DNA of 64,000 bases from Alphaproteobacteria bacterium (GTDB taxonomy: Bacteria; Pseudomonadota; Alphaproteobacteria; DSM-16000; Inquilinaceae): positions 1-64,000 of the forward strand of contig JANQSN010000049.1 of NCBI GenBank assembly GCA_028284045.1, read 5' to 3'. A program made the translations under genes and the position numbers. The notes below the pieces were generated by a model, which saw only the letters and a list, made by a program, of their open reading frames with translations, was not told the DNA's origin and did no database searches. The stretch's first letter is position 1. Every line of letters starts with the position of its first letter. This document shows, piece by piece, positions 1 through 8,621 of the stretch.

Positions 1-1
1 G

Positions 2-499
2 CGCTTCCTGTCGCGCTTCGGCGTCGTGCCGGTGACCCTGCCCTGGGAAGACATCGAAGTCGCGGTGCAGACCGGCGAGCTGGACGGCATCGCCTGGTCC
101 GGCATCACCGAGGACTACACGGTGGGTTGGGCGGACGTCACCGACTACTTCCTCACCAACAACATCTCCGGCGCCTGGTGCGGCTCCTTCTTCGCCAATA
201 TGGACCGGTACAACGAGCTGCCGGACCATCTGAAGGAGTTGCTGAAGCTGACCATGGACAGCTCGCACTACTACCGCCAGCACTGGTACTGGGGCGGCGA
301 GGCGCGGCTGCGGGTCGAGGGCGAGAAGATGCAGCTCACCACCATTCCCGACGAGGAATGGGCCCAGGTGGAGGCCGCCGCGCGCGAGTTCTGGGACGAG
401 ATCGCCGCGGAGTCGGAAACCAAGGCGCAGGTCGTCCAGATCCTGAAGGACTACAACGCCCTGATGGAGGCGGCGGGCCGCCCCTACCGCTACACGTGA
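2..499 (+). CDS. TRAP transporter substrate-binding protein (DctP family), C-terminal part
   Basis: This is the last 165 residues of a periplasmic solute-binding protein of a TRAP transporter; the gene runs off the left edge. The visible part has the family's C-terminal layout: a segment with GITEDYTVGWADVTDYF that lines the ligand cleft, a stretch around residues 60-100 rich in Tyr, Trp and His, and an amphipathic C-terminal helix ending in ALMEAAGRPYRYT. Such proteins hand carboxylates or related small acids to DctQM membrane partners, which must lie outside the window or be encoded elsewhere, since none follows. A weak stem-loop follows the stop. The next genes encode amine or amino-alcohol catabolism, so the ligand may belong to that route, but nothing in the sequence fixes it. 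Confidence 0.85.
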   Translation, partial: RFLSRFGVVPVTLPWEDIEVAVQTGELDGIAWSGITEDYTVGWADVTDYFLTNNISGAWCGSFFANMDRYNELPDHLKELLKLTMDSSHYYRQHWYWGGEARLRVEGEKMQLTTIPDEEWAQVEAAAREFWDEIAAESETKAQVVQILKDYNALMEAAGRPYRYT

Positions 500-504
500 T
501 CACG

Positions 505-528
505 GGCAAGGCACTGACGTGCCTTGCC
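505..528 (+). terminator. Stem-loop after the TRAP gene
   Basis: GGCAAGGCAC and GTGCCTTGCC form a perfect 10-bp stem around a TGAC loop, starting five bases after the stop codon. The following bases (TCTCGTTCCTC) are only moderately T-rich, so this could be a weak intrinsic terminator or an mRNA-stabilising hairpin. Confidence 0.45.
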
Positions 529-611
529 TCTCGTTCCTCAGTCGCCGGCGGGCCCATCGCGGGCCCTTGGCTTTCGCGCCCATTGGGGCGCGGCGCCGCG
601 GGCGGCGCAAG

Positions 612-647
612 CCAGCGCACCGATGAACATGTTCATCGGTGCACTGG
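612..647. promoter_or_regulatory. Long palindrome upstream of the glutamine-synthetase-like gene
   Basis: Positions 617-642 are a perfect 26-bp palindrome centred on ACATGT, with half-site GCACCGATGAAC. Adding CCAG on the left and CTGG on the right, after one mismatched pair, extends it to 36 bp. It lies 72 bases before the ATG at 719 and 113 bases after the TRAP stop. A perfect palindrome of this length fits a dimeric regulator's operator or a strong RNA hairpin. No regulator gene for it lies close by. Confidence 0.5.
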
Positions 648-718
648 TGTCCATTTGTGCGGCGCGGCCCCGGGGGTATCCCGGGGTCGCGGTCGCCCGC
701 CTGCCTGCGGAAGGACCG

Positions 719-2089
719 ATGCCCGGCAACCTGACCCTCGACGCGCTGCGCGCCGCCGCCGACACCGGCGAGATCGATACCGTCATCATGGCCCAGATCG
801 ACATGCAGGGCCGGCTGATGGGCAAGCGCTTCCATGTCCGCCACTTCCTCGACCACGCGGTGGAGGAGACGCATTCGTGCAACTACCTGCTGACCGTCGA
901 CATGGAGATGGAGCCGGTTCCCGGCTACAAGTCGGCGAGCTGGCAGACGGGCTATGGCGACTACGTCATGAAGCCAGACCTGGCGACGCTGCGCCGGATC
1001 CCCTGGCTGGACGGCACGGCCCTGGTCTTGTGCGACCTGCACGAGCATCACGGGCACGGCGAGGTCGCGGTGTCGCCGCGCGCGATCCTGAAGCGCCAGC
1101 TCGCCCGGCTCGATGCCTTGGGGCTGAAGGCGATGATGGCGTCGGAGCTGGAGTTCTTCCTGTTCCGTGAGAGCTTCGAGGAAGCGCGCGACCAGGACTG
1201 GCGCGACCTCACCCTGATCAGCGCCTACAACGAGGACTACCACGTCTTCCAGACCTCGAAGGAAGAGGGCGTGATGCGGGCGATCCGCAACGGCCTCTAC
1301 GGCGCCGGGATCCCCGTGGAGAACTCCAAGGGCGAGGCCTGGGCCGGGCAGGAGGAGATCAACGTCCGCTATGCCGACGCGCTGACCACCGCGGACGACC
1401 ACACGATCACCAAGACCGCCTGCAAGGAGATCGCCTGGAAGGCCGGCCGCGCGCTGACCTTCATGGCCAAGTGGGACTACACGGCGGCCGGCTCGTCCTG
1501 CCACGTCCACCAGTCGCTGTGGTCGGCCGACGGTGCTGCGCCCGTCTTCTTCGATCCCGCCGCCGAGCACGGCATGTCGCAGACGATGCGCCACTACCTC
1601 GCCGGGCTGTTGGCGCATGCTTCGGAGATCACCTTGCTGCTGGCGCCCAACATCAACAGCTACAAGCGCTTCCAGGCCGGCACCTTCGCCCCGACCAAAG
1701 CCGTGTGGAGCCAGGACAACCGCACCGCCGGGTACCGCATCTGCGGCGACGGCACCAAGGCGGTGCGGGTGGAATGCCGGGTCGGCGGCTCCGACCTCAA
1801 CCCCTATCTCGCCTTCGCCGGGCTGCTGGCCGCCGGGCTGGCCGGAATCGAGGGCAAGCTGGCCCTGGAGCCGGAGTTCCGCGGCGACGCCTATGGCGCG
1901 AAGCGGGTGCGCGAGATCCCGCACACGCTGCGCGACGCCACCCGCGCATTCCGCAAGTCCGCGATGCTGCGGTCCGCCTTCGGCGCCGACGTGGTCGAGC
2001 ACTACGCCCACGCCGCCGATTGGGAGCAGTTGGAATACGACCGGCGCGTCACCGACTGGGAAGTCGTGCGCGGCTTCGAGAGGTCTTGA
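719..2089 (+). CDS. Glutamine-synthetase-like gamma-glutamyl-amine ligase
   Basis: A 456-residue member of the glutamine synthetase family. These enzymes use ATP to join the gamma-carboxyl of glutamate to ammonia or an amine. The C-terminal catalytic domain shows QEEINVRYADAL near residue 212, GSSCHVHQSLW near 257, an arginine segment NRTAGYRIC near 332 and VRVECRVGGSDLNPYLA near 348. The start at 719 is chosen because GGAAGG lies just upstream and the family N-terminus begins here. The neighbouring aldehyde and alcohol dehydrogenases argue for a PuuA- or IpuC-like role, glutamylating an amine or amino alcohol before oxidation, rather than ammonia assimilation. The substrate (polyamine, ethanolamine, alaninol or similar) cannot be read from the sequence. 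Confidence 0.85.
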   Translation: MPGNLTLDALRAAADTGEIDTVIMAQIDMQGRLMGKRFHVRHFLDHAVEETHSCNYLLTVDMEMEPVPGYKSASWQTGYGDYVMKPDLATLRRIPWLDGTALVLCDLHEHHGHGEVAVSPRAILKRQLARLDALGLKAMMASELEFFLFRESFEEARDQDWRDLTLISAYNEDYHVFQTSKEEGVMRAIRNGLYGAGIPVENSKGEAWAGQEEINVRYADALTTADDHTITKTACKEIAWKAGRALTFMAKWDYTAAGSSCHVHQSLWSADGAAPVFFDPAAEHGMSQTMRHYLAGLLAHASEITLLLAPNINSYKRFQAGTFAPTKAVWSQDNRTAGYRICGDGTKAVRVECRVGGSDLNPYLAFAGLLAAGLAGIEGKLALEPEFRGDAYGAKRVREIPHTLRDATRAFRKSAMLRSAFGADVVEHYAHAADWEQLEYDRRVTDWEVVRGFERS

Positions 2090-2092
2090 ACG

Positions 2093-3487
2093 ATGGATCA
2101 GATCGTTCCGAAAGTTCTGAAATGCGTTTCGCCGATCGACGGCAGCGTGTTCGCCGAGCGCCCGGTTCTGACGGCGGATGCCGCCGCGGCGGCCGTCGCC
2201 CGCGCCCGCGCCGCGCAAACCGGCTGGGCGGCCCGCCCGCTGGAGGAGCGGATCGCCCTGGTGACGGCCGGGGTGGCCCGCCTCGGCGAGATGGCCGACG
2301 AAGCGGTGCCGGAGCTGGCCCACATGATGGGCCGGCCGGTGCGCTACGGCGGCGAGCAGGGCGGCGTGGCGGAGCGCACGGAGACCATGGCCGCCCTGGC
2401 CGCGTCGGCGCTGGCGCCCGTGGTGGTGGAGGACAGCGCCCGGTTTCTGCGCGCCATCAAGCGGGAGCCGCAGGGCCTGGTCCTGGTCGTCGCACCCTGG
2501 AATTACCCCTACCTGACCGCCGTCAACACAGTCGTCCCGGCGCTGATCGCCGGCAATGCGGTGTTGCTGAAGCATGCCACCCAGACCCTGCTGGCGGGCG
2601 AACGGATGGTGCGCGCCTTCCACGAGGCGGGCGTGCCGGCGGACGTCTTCCAGAACCTCTTCCTCGATCATGAGACGACGGCCGGGCTGATCGCCGCCCG
2701 GTCCTTCGGCTTCGTCAACTTCACGGGTTCCGTCGCGGGCGGCCGCGCGATCGAGCGCGCTGCCGCCGGCACTTTCACCGGGCTGGGGCTGGAGCTGGGC
2801 GGCAAGGACCCCGGCTATGTCATGGCCGATGCCGATCTCGACGCGGCGGCCGACACGCTGATCGACGGCGCGCTCTACAATTCGGGCCAGTGCTGCTGCG
2901 GGATCGAGCGGATCTACGTCGCCGCCCCGGTCTACGACGCCTTCCTGGAGAAGGCCGTGGCGATCGCCGGCGGGCTGACGCTGGGCGACCCGCTGACGCC
3001 GGAGACCACGCTGGGGCCGATGGCGCACCGCCGCTTCGCCGACACCGTGCGCCGCCAGGTCGACGCCGCGCTGGCCGCGGGCGCGGTGGCGCATCTGCCG
3101 GCCAGCCCGGCCGACGACGGCGGCGCCTATGTCTCGCCGCAGATCCTGACCGGGGTCGACCACGCCATGGAGATCATGCGCGAGGAGACCTTCGGGCCCG
3201 TGGTCGGCATCATGAAGGTGGCCGACGACGACGAGGCCGTGCGCCTCATGAACGACAGCCCCTACGGCCTGACGGCATCCTTGTGGACGCGCGATCCGGC
3301 CCGGGCGGAGGCGCTGGGCGCGCGGATCGAGACCGGCACCGTGTTCCTGAACCGCTGCGACTACATCGACCCGGCCTTGTGCTGGACCGGCTGCAAGGAC
3401 ACCGGGCGCGGCGGCGCGATGTCGGCCATCGGCTACCACAACCTGACCCGGCCGAAGAGCTACCACCTGCGCATCGCGCAGGCTTGA
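2093..3487 (+). CDS. NAD(P)-dependent aldehyde dehydrogenase
   Basis: A 464-residue aldehyde dehydrogenase of normal family length. PWNYPYLTAVN near residue 139 is the nucleotide-binding start, GLELGGKDPGYV near 231 holds the general-base Glu, and NSGQCCCGIERIYV near 262 contains the nucleophilic Cys in a run of three cysteines. REETFGPVVGIM near 363 is the usual late motif. The ATG is three bases after the glutamine-synthetase-like stop, so the two genes are co-transcribed and probably translationally coupled. In the inferred pathway it would oxidise the gamma-glutamylated amino aldehyde to its acid. It could also act on a free aldehyde made by the alcohol dehydrogenase at 3902. Confidence 0.88.
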   Translation: MDQIVPKVLKCVSPIDGSVFAERPVLTADAAAAAVARARAAQTGWAARPLEERIALVTAGVARLGEMADEAVPELAHMMGRPVRYGGEQGGVAERTETMAALAASALAPVVVEDSARFLRAIKREPQGLVLVVAPWNYPYLTAVNTVVPALIAGNAVLLKHATQTLLAGERMVRAFHEAGVPADVFQNLFLDHETTAGLIAARSFGFVNFTGSVAGGRAIERAAAGTFTGLGLELGGKDPGYVMADADLDAAADTLIDGALYNSGQCCCGIERIYVAAPVYDAFLEKAVAIAGGLTLGDPLTPETTLGPMAHRRFADTVRRQVDAALAAGAVAHLPASPADDGGAYVSPQILTGVDHAMEIMREETFGPVVGIMKVADDDEAVRLMNDSPYGLTASLWTRDPARAEALGARIETGTVFLNRCDYIDPALCWTGCKDTGRGGAMSAIGYHNLTRPKSYHLRIAQA

Positions 3488-3541
3488 ACGAAAAGGACAG
3501 AAACTTCTGATCGTTCGGAAGGAATCCACACGACACAGACC

Positions 3542-3818
3542 ATCATGCCCCGACTTGATCCACGGTTATCCGGTTGAATGAACACGGCTGAAGGAGGGTA
3601 ACCGGACTGTCGCTTTCGATCGTCATGACCGGGCTTGACCCGGCCATCCACGGCTCTCCGCTGGCACTGCCGCACTGTCATGCCGAGCGTCGGTGCCGGT
3701 GGCGGCCCGTGGATGCCCGCATCAAGTGCGGGCATGACGATTGGAGTCGCAGAGTCTGCTGCTTTCCTCGGCCAGTTTCGTTCAACCGGACAGCCGTGGG
3801 TCGAGCCCGGCCATGACG
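3542..3818. repeat. Cluster of four short inverted repeat units
   Basis: The 414-base gap between the two dehydrogenase genes holds no convincing gene. It carries four copies of a short unit running from CATG(A/C)CCGGGCTTGA to CCACGG: 3542-3565 and 3621-3653 in one orientation, 3707-3739 and 3794-3818 in the other. Each unit is itself partly palindromic, for example GCCCGCATCAAGTGCGGGC. The outer arms also match: CCGGTTGAATGAAC after the first unit faces GTTCAACCGG before the last. The whole reads as a large imperfect inverted repeat of the dispersed intergenic kind common in alphaproteobacteria. It would fold strongly in RNA and could separate expression of the flanking genes. Confidence 0.75.
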
Positions 3819-3901
3819 GTAGGTGTCATAGCTGGCGCGCCCTCGCGTCGACCGACCCCGTTTGCCCCTGACGAAGCCCCCGAAGCGCCAAGGATCCCAT
3901 C

Positions 3902-5050
3902 ATGACCGCGCCCACTGCCAACTGGTCCTACCCGACCGCCGTCCGTTTCGGCCCGGGCCGCATTGCGGAGCTGGCCGACGCCTGCCGGGCGGCCGGCATG
4001 ACCCGGCCGCTGGTGGTCACCGACCGCGGCGTGGCGCGCCTGCCGATCGCGGGCCAAGTGCTGGACATCCTGGACAGCGCCGGGTTCGGGCGGGCGCTGT
4101 TCGGCGAGGTCGACCCCAACCCCACCGACGCCAATCTCGCCGCCGGCATCGCCGCCTTCCGGGCCGGCGGGCATGACGGGGTGATTGCCTTCGGCGGCGG
4201 CTCCGGCCTCGATCTCGGCAAGCTGGTCGCCTTCATGGCCGGGCAGACGCGGCCCGTCTGGGACTTCGAGGATGTCGGCGACTGGTGGACGCGCGCCGAT
4301 GCCGCGGCGATCGCCCCGATCGTCGCCGTGCCGACCACCGCCGGCACCGGGTCGGAGGTCGGCCGCGCCGGCGTGCTGACCGACACCGGGACCCATGTGA
4401 AGAAGGTGATCTTCCACCCGAAGATCCTGCCCGCGCAGGTGATCTGCGACGCCGAGCTGACGACCGGCATGCCCAAGCCGATCACCGCCGGCACGGGCAT
4501 GGACGCCTTCGCCCATTGCCTGGAGGCCTATTGCGCGCCGTCCTACCACCCGATGAGCCACGGCATCGCCCTGGAAGGCATGCGGCTGGTCAAGGAATGG
4601 CTGCCCGAGGCCTATGCCGACCCCGGCAATATCGAAGCGCGCGCCCATATGATGGCCGCCGCCGCCATGGGTGCCGTCGCCTTCCAGAAGGGGCTGGGAG
4701 CGGTGCATGCGCTGTCGCATCCGGTGGGCGCGCTCTACGACACCCATCACGGCACCACCAACGCCGTGGTGCTGCCAACGGTGCTGCCCTTCAACCGTCC
4801 GGCGATCGAAGAGCGGATCACGGCCGCCGCCGCCTATCTCGGCATCGCCGGGGGCTTCGACGGTTTTGTCCATTTCGTGCAGTCGCTGCGCGCGGCCTTG
4901 GGCATCCCGGAGACGCTGGGGGCGCTGGGCGTCGGGCGCGACCGCATCGCGGAGATGGCGGCGATGGCGATCAAGGATCCGACCGCCGGCGGCAACCCGG
5001 TGCCGCTGACCGTCGAGGCGGCGACGCGGCTCTACGAGGCCTGCATCTGA
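3902..5050 (+). CDS. Iron-containing alcohol dehydrogenase
   Basis: A 382-residue group III (Fe-ADH) dehydrogenase. GGGSGLDLGK near residue 97 is the NAD(P) pyrophosphate loop and PTTAGTGSEVGR near 144 is the second cofactor motif. The metal ligands sit in MDAFAHCLEAY near 200 and in HALSHPVGALYDTHHG near 268, so Asp and all three His positions are present. The enzyme would interconvert an alcohol and its aldehyde. With the upstream ligase and aldehyde dehydrogenase it completes a ligase, ADH and ALDH set: glutamylate an amino alcohol, oxidise to aldehyde, oxidise to acid. It is separated from them by the repeat cluster, so it may have its own promoter or be expressed at a different level. 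Confidence 0.9.
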   Translation: MTAPTANWSYPTAVRFGPGRIAELADACRAAGMTRPLVVTDRGVARLPIAGQVLDILDSAGFGRALFGEVDPNPTDANLAAGIAAFRAGGHDGVIAFGGGSGLDLGKLVAFMAGQTRPVWDFEDVGDWWTRADAAAIAPIVAVPTTAGTGSEVGRAGVLTDTGTHVKKVIFHPKILPAQVICDAELTTGMPKPITAGTGMDAFAHCLEAYCAPSYHPMSHGIALEGMRLVKEWLPEAYADPGNIEARAHMMAAAAMGAVAFQKGLGAVHALSHPVGALYDTHHGTTNAVVLPTVLPFNRPAIEERITAAAAYLGIAGGFDGFVHFVQSLRAALGIPETLGALGVGRDRIAEMAAMAIKDPTAGGNPVPLTVEAATRLYEACI

Positions 5051-5204
5051 CCTGGCCGCGCCGACAGCAACCACAGATCTGAAGATCCGGATAGAATTTC
5101 GTCGGAATATGCGTGTTTCACCCGTAGTCGATATTCGTTAAGCGCGTATTAATCGTCGCAGCATACCGTTTCTCGATTGGCGGCCTTGGGGAAGGACACG
5201 GGTC

Positions 5205-6587
5205 ATGTCGCAGCCGATCGAGGGCGTGATCTCGGCCTTGGCGAATGACGTCGGCAAGCTGGGGATCGAGATCACCGACGTCGCCGGCCATGTCGACAAC
5301 GTCGCCGCGCGGACGCTGGGTCAGGCCGACGGGTTCACCGAGATCCGGGACTCCGCCGACCGCATCGGCGCGATCGAACGGACCCTGGCGGCCGCGGCGC
5401 GCAGCACCTACGGGGCCGCCCGCGAGACGGCGGACAAGATGGCGCAGTCCTCCGGCCAGGTTGATCAGGCCTTGCAGCATATCCGCGACCTCGTCGACTT
5501 GGTGACCGATGCGGATGCGCGCCTGGGCGGCTTCCAGGAGGCGCTGCAGCGGGTCGGCAAGGTGGCCGCCGCCATCGAGACCATCGCCAAGCAGACCAAC
5601 ATGCTGGCGCTCAACGCGACGATCGAGGCGGCGCGCGCCGGGGCAGCCGGGCGCGGTTTCGCGGTCGTCGCCAGCGAGGTCAAGACCCTCGCCGGCCAGA
5701 CCGCCGCCGCCACCCAGGAGATCGACACCACCTTGAAGGCCCTGGCCAACCAGGCCGAGAGCATCGTCGAGGGCATCGACGCCAGCATGCAGCGCGCGGA
5801 GTCGGTGCGCGACGGCACCGGCGCCATCGCCCTGGTGATCGACGAGGTCGGTCAGTCGATGCGCGGCATCGAGAGCCAGGCGACGGAGATCGAGGCCGCC
5901 GCCACCGAGATCGACGGCAACTGCCGGGTCTTCCACGACCGCGTGGAGAGCCTGAATGCCGATCTCGACTGCTCGTCGCACGACCTCGACGAGGCACGCC
6001 AGCGGCTGAACGGCCTGGTGTCTTTGAGTGAGGGCCTGGTTGGGCTGACCGCGGACTGCGGCGTCGCCACCGTCGACACGCCGTTCATCGCGCGGGCGAA
6101 GGACGCCGCCGCCGCCATCGCCGATCTCTTCGAAGCGGGCCTGGACCGCGGCGAGATCGCCGAGGCGGATCTGTTCGACGAGGACTACCGCCCGATTGCC
6201 GGCACCGATCCCCAACAGGTGCTGACGGGCTTCACCGACTTTACCGACCGCCACCTGCCGGCGGTGCAGGAGGCGCTGTTGCAGGCCGACGGCCGCATCC
6301 TGTTCTGCGCCGCGGTCGACCGGAACGGTTATCTGCCGACCCACAACGCCAAGTTCTCCCAGCCGCAAGGCGATGATCCGCAGTGGAACACCGCGCATTG
6401 CCGGAACCGCCGGCTGTTCAACGACCGCGTCGGCCTGGCGGCGGGCCGCAATACCAAGCCGTTCTTGTTGCAGAACTACCGCCGCGATATGGGCGATGGC
6501 CGCTTCGTGCTGATGAAGGACCTATCCGCCCCGATCGTCGTGCGCGGCCGCCACTGGGGCGGCTTCCGCATCGGCTACGGAACGTAG
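5205..6587 (+). CDS. Soluble methyl-accepting chemotaxis protein
   Basis: A 460-residue chemoreceptor without any hydrophobic membrane segment, so probably cytoplasmic. The signalling hairpin tip is clear: [20 protein letters not shown] followed by [20 protein letters not shown], about residues 127-167, flanked by Ala/Glu-rich coiled coil. The order is unusual, because the signalling module comes first. A C-terminal domain of roughly 140 residues, from about 315, contains [15 protein letters not shown] and [20 protein letters not shown] and resembles the ligand-sensing tails seen on other alphaproteobacterial receptors. It would connect to CheA/CheW, which are not encoded here. The signal is unknown. 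The upstream 154 bases are relatively AT-rich and probably hold its promoter. Confidence 0.88.
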   Translation: MSQPIEGVISALANDVGKLGIEITDVAGHVDNVAARTLGQADGFTEIRDSADRIGAIERTLAAAARSTYGAARETADKMAQSSGQVDQALQHIRDLVDLVTDADARLGGFQEALQRVGKVAAAIETIAKQTNMLALNATIEAARAGAAGRGFAVVASEVKTLAGQTAAATQEIDTTLKALANQAESIVEGIDASMQRAESVRDGTGAIALVIDEVGQSMRGIESQATEIEAAATEIDGNCRVFHDRVESLNADLDCSSHDLDEARQRLNGLVSLSEGLVGLTADCGVATVDTPFIARAKDAAAAIADLFEAGLDRGEIAEADLFDEDYRPIAGTDPQQVLTGFTDFTDRHLPAVQEALLQADGRILFCAAVDRNGYLPTHNAKFSQPQGDDPQWNTAHCRNRRLFNDRVGLAAGRNTKPFLLQNYRRDMGDGRFVLMKDLSAPIVVRGRHWGGFRIGYGT

Positions 6588-6812
6588 GGGCCGGCAGCGG
6601 CGGCACGGGCGAAAGCCGCCTGAGGCGGCGGCTGCTGCTCCATCGGGGAAGAACCGCAGATTCTCCGGCCGTGCGGGTCTCGATGGACAGCTCGGCCGGC
6701 AGAAGACGCCGGTGGTGACCACCGCATAGACGAAGCGGTCGTCATAGGCCCGGTCGCGCCGGGTGACAGCGGCGCGCATCTCGGATTCGGTCGGTGGGTG
6801 GTCGGCGCTCAT
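6522..6812 (-). CDS. Stand-alone Ada-type zinc-binding domain protein
   Basis: A 96-residue protein matching only the N-terminal metal-binding domain of the Ada methyl phosphotriester repair protein: [20 protein letters not shown], then [16 protein letters not shown], then [10 protein letters not shown]. The four zinc cysteines (CRPSC and CRRC) are present, including the Cys that accepts the methyl group in Ada. The AraC-like DNA-binding and alkyltransferase domains of full Ada (about 350 residues) are missing. After CRRC the sequence is low-complexity Ala/Asp. Its last 66 bases overlap the end of the chemoreceptor gene on the opposite strand. It could be a functional single-domain protein, which do occur, or a remnant of a truncated ada. 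Confidence 0.6.
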   Translation of the reverse strand: MSADHPPTESEMRAAVTRRDRAYDDRFVYAVVTTGVFCRPSCPSRPARPENLRFFPDGAAAAASGGFRPCRRCRPLRSVADAEAAPVAAAHDDRGG

Positions 6813-6878
6813 GCCTCCCAGGATAGCGGGCGCACCGCCGCCGTCGCCCCGGTTCTTGCGATTGCGGTCGGCCCGCCC

Positions 6879-8528
6879 TCAGGCGGCGACCAGCAGACCG
6901 TCCCGGCGCAGGGTGTCCAGAATGACCGCCTGGTTCTCGTGGACGAAGCCGTCGCGCAAGCCCAGCAGGTCGCCGCCGAAGCGGTCGGCGTGGCGGGCGA
7001 TCTCCGGGTTGGTCCAGCGCCGGCGCGCGCCCTCGCCATGGCGGGCGACCAGATCGTCGACGATGTCCAGCACCATGGCGTTGCTCTCAGCCGTCAGGCC
7101 GGCCAGCGCGGCCTTGTAGCGATCGAGGGCGGCGAGGCCGGGGAACAGCCGCTCCAGAATGGCGACCTCGTTCCAAGCCCAATTCAAGGCCGGCGACAGC
7201 GCCTTGTGGCCGTGAATCCAGCCGGAGACGTGCAGCACCTCGTTCAGTTCCTGATAGAAGCCGTCGAGGCGCGGGTCGAGGAAGTCATAGTCGGGGTTGC
7301 AGATGTCGCCTTTCAGGCGTCCCTCCGCCGCCAGCCGGTCCTTGATCGGGGTGCCGTCATAGGGGAGCATTCGGCAGAACACGGCCGCCACCGACCCGTC
7401 GCCCGCGATGGCGCGCAGGAAGCCGAGATTGGCGCGGATGCTGGCGAAGCTCGACGACGGGTCGAGCAGCATGAAACCGAACTCGAAGACCAGGCCGAGG
7501 CGCTTCAGGGTGTCCACCGCCGCCAGGTTCTGGGCCACGGTGATGCCCTTGTTCAGCGTGTCCAGCCCGTCTTCGTCGCCCGATTCCAGGCCCATATAGA
7601 CGAGATAGAGCCCGGCCGCCCGCATCTCGGCGAACAGCACCTCGTCCACCGCGTCGGCGCGGCAATTGATCTTCCAGATCGCCCGCCCCGGCAGGGCGGC
7701 CTTATGCAATTCCGCCAGGAACCGGCGGGTCCAGCGCTGCCACACCGGGCCGAACAGCGGGAAGTCGTCGTCCTGGAACAGGAAGATCGACACGCCGCGG
7801 CTGTCGTGCAGCCAGCGCATCTCCTCCACCACCCGGGCGGGATCGCGGGTGCGCACCACCTTGCCCGGCGCGCTGCGGTAGAAGGTGTGGATGGAGCAGA
7901 AGGAGCAGGTGCGCACGCAGCCTCGGCTGGCCAACAGCGGCATGGCGCGGCGGCCCAACACCTGTTCGGCCGGATAGTCGCGGGTCGGCCAGGGCAGGTC
8001 GTCGAGATCGCGCATCAGCGTGCGCGGCGGGGTCTCCTGGGTCGTGCCGTCGCCCGTGCGGTGGACGATCCCGGCCGTGTCCCGCCAATCGATGCCGGCC
8101 GCCAGGCGATCGGCGAGGTCCTTCAGCGTCGTCTCGCCCTCGAAGCGCACGATGCTGTCCAGCCCGGGCATCTCGGCCAGCGTCTGGGCCGGGCTGAGGC
8201 TGGGGAAATGGCCGCCGGTGGTGATATGCGCCTCGATCCCGGCGGCGCGCAGCGCCCGCACCAGTTCCGCGAAACGGCGGATATAGAACTGGAAGATCAG
8301 CGACAGGCCGATCAGCAGCGGGCCTTCGTCCCGGGCGGTCTGCACGATCTCCGCCGTCGGACGCTCGACATCGACCACGACGACGCGGTAGCCGGCGTCT
8401 CGGAGCGTCGCGGTCAGATAGCCGAGGCCGAGATTGCCCTGGTCGAGGAAGCCGACCAGCAGGATCGGCGCCGGCCGCGGTGCGGGCACGGAATCGCTTG
8501 CAAGAGCGCCGGGGGGCGTCGGGTGCAT
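6879..8528 (-). CDS. B12-binding-domain radical SAM protein
   Basis: A 549-residue enzyme with an N-terminal cobalamin-binding domain (about residues 20-150, opening PILLVGFLDQGNLGLGYLTA) and a radical SAM core. The core has the cluster motif GCVRTCSFCS, a CX3CX2C arrangement near residue 203, and later VYMGLESGDEDGLDTLNKGI typical of the family's SAM-binding strand. The start is placed at MHPTPPG because AGGAGG lies six bases upstream; an in-frame ATG ten codons earlier has no such site. The C-terminal 150 residues have no assigned role. Members methylate unreactive carbons or rearrange lipids, cofactors and peptides. The only close partner is the 71-residue protein just upstream, so the substrate may be that protein, a lipid or something else. 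Confidence 0.88.
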   Translation of the reverse strand: MHPTPPGALASDSVPAPRPAPILLVGFLDQGNLGLGYLTATLRDAGYRVVVVDVERPTAEIVQTARDEGPLLIGLSLIFQFYIRRFAELVRALRAAGIEAHITTGGHFPSLSPAQTLAEMPGLDSIVRFEGETTLKDLADRLAAGIDWRDTAGIVHRTGDGTTQETPPRTLMRDLDDLPWPTRDYPAEQVLGRRAMPLLASRGCVRTCSFCSIHTFYRSAPGKVVRTRDPARVVEEMRWLHDSRGVSIFLFQDDDFPLFGPVWQRWTRRFLAELHKAALPGRAIWKINCRADAVDEVLFAEMRAAGLYLVYMGLESGDEDGLDTLNKGITVAQNLAAVDTLKRLGLVFEFGFMLLDPSSSFASIRANLGFLRAIAGDGSVAAVFCRMLPYDGTPIKDRLAAEGRLKGDICNPDYDFLDPRLDGFYQELNEVLHVSGWIHGHKALSPALNWAWNEVAILERLFPGLAALDRYKAALAGLTAESNAMVLDIVDDLVARHGEGARRRWTNPEIARHADRFGGDLLGLRDGFVHENQAVILDTLRRDGLLVAA

Positions 8529-8621
8529 GGCAACCTCCTGCGCGCCCGGGGTGGTCAAGGGACCGGTCGGCCAGGCCGCGAGGCGCCGAAAGGCTCCGGC
8601 GACCCGGCCGGGGTCACGGCG

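Noticed and set aside
500-3529. A 1009-codon open frame on the minus strand opposite the glutamine-synthetase-like and aldehyde dehydrogenase genes.
   Set aside because: It is the antisense shadow of two well-conserved genes; its translation is Arg/Gly/His/Gln-rich without any family motif. GC-rich third positions create such frames.
3488-3901. Short frames of 60-90 codons in the gap before the iron alcohol dehydrogenase.
   Set aside because: They are made of the repeat units and have no ribosome sites or conserved features.
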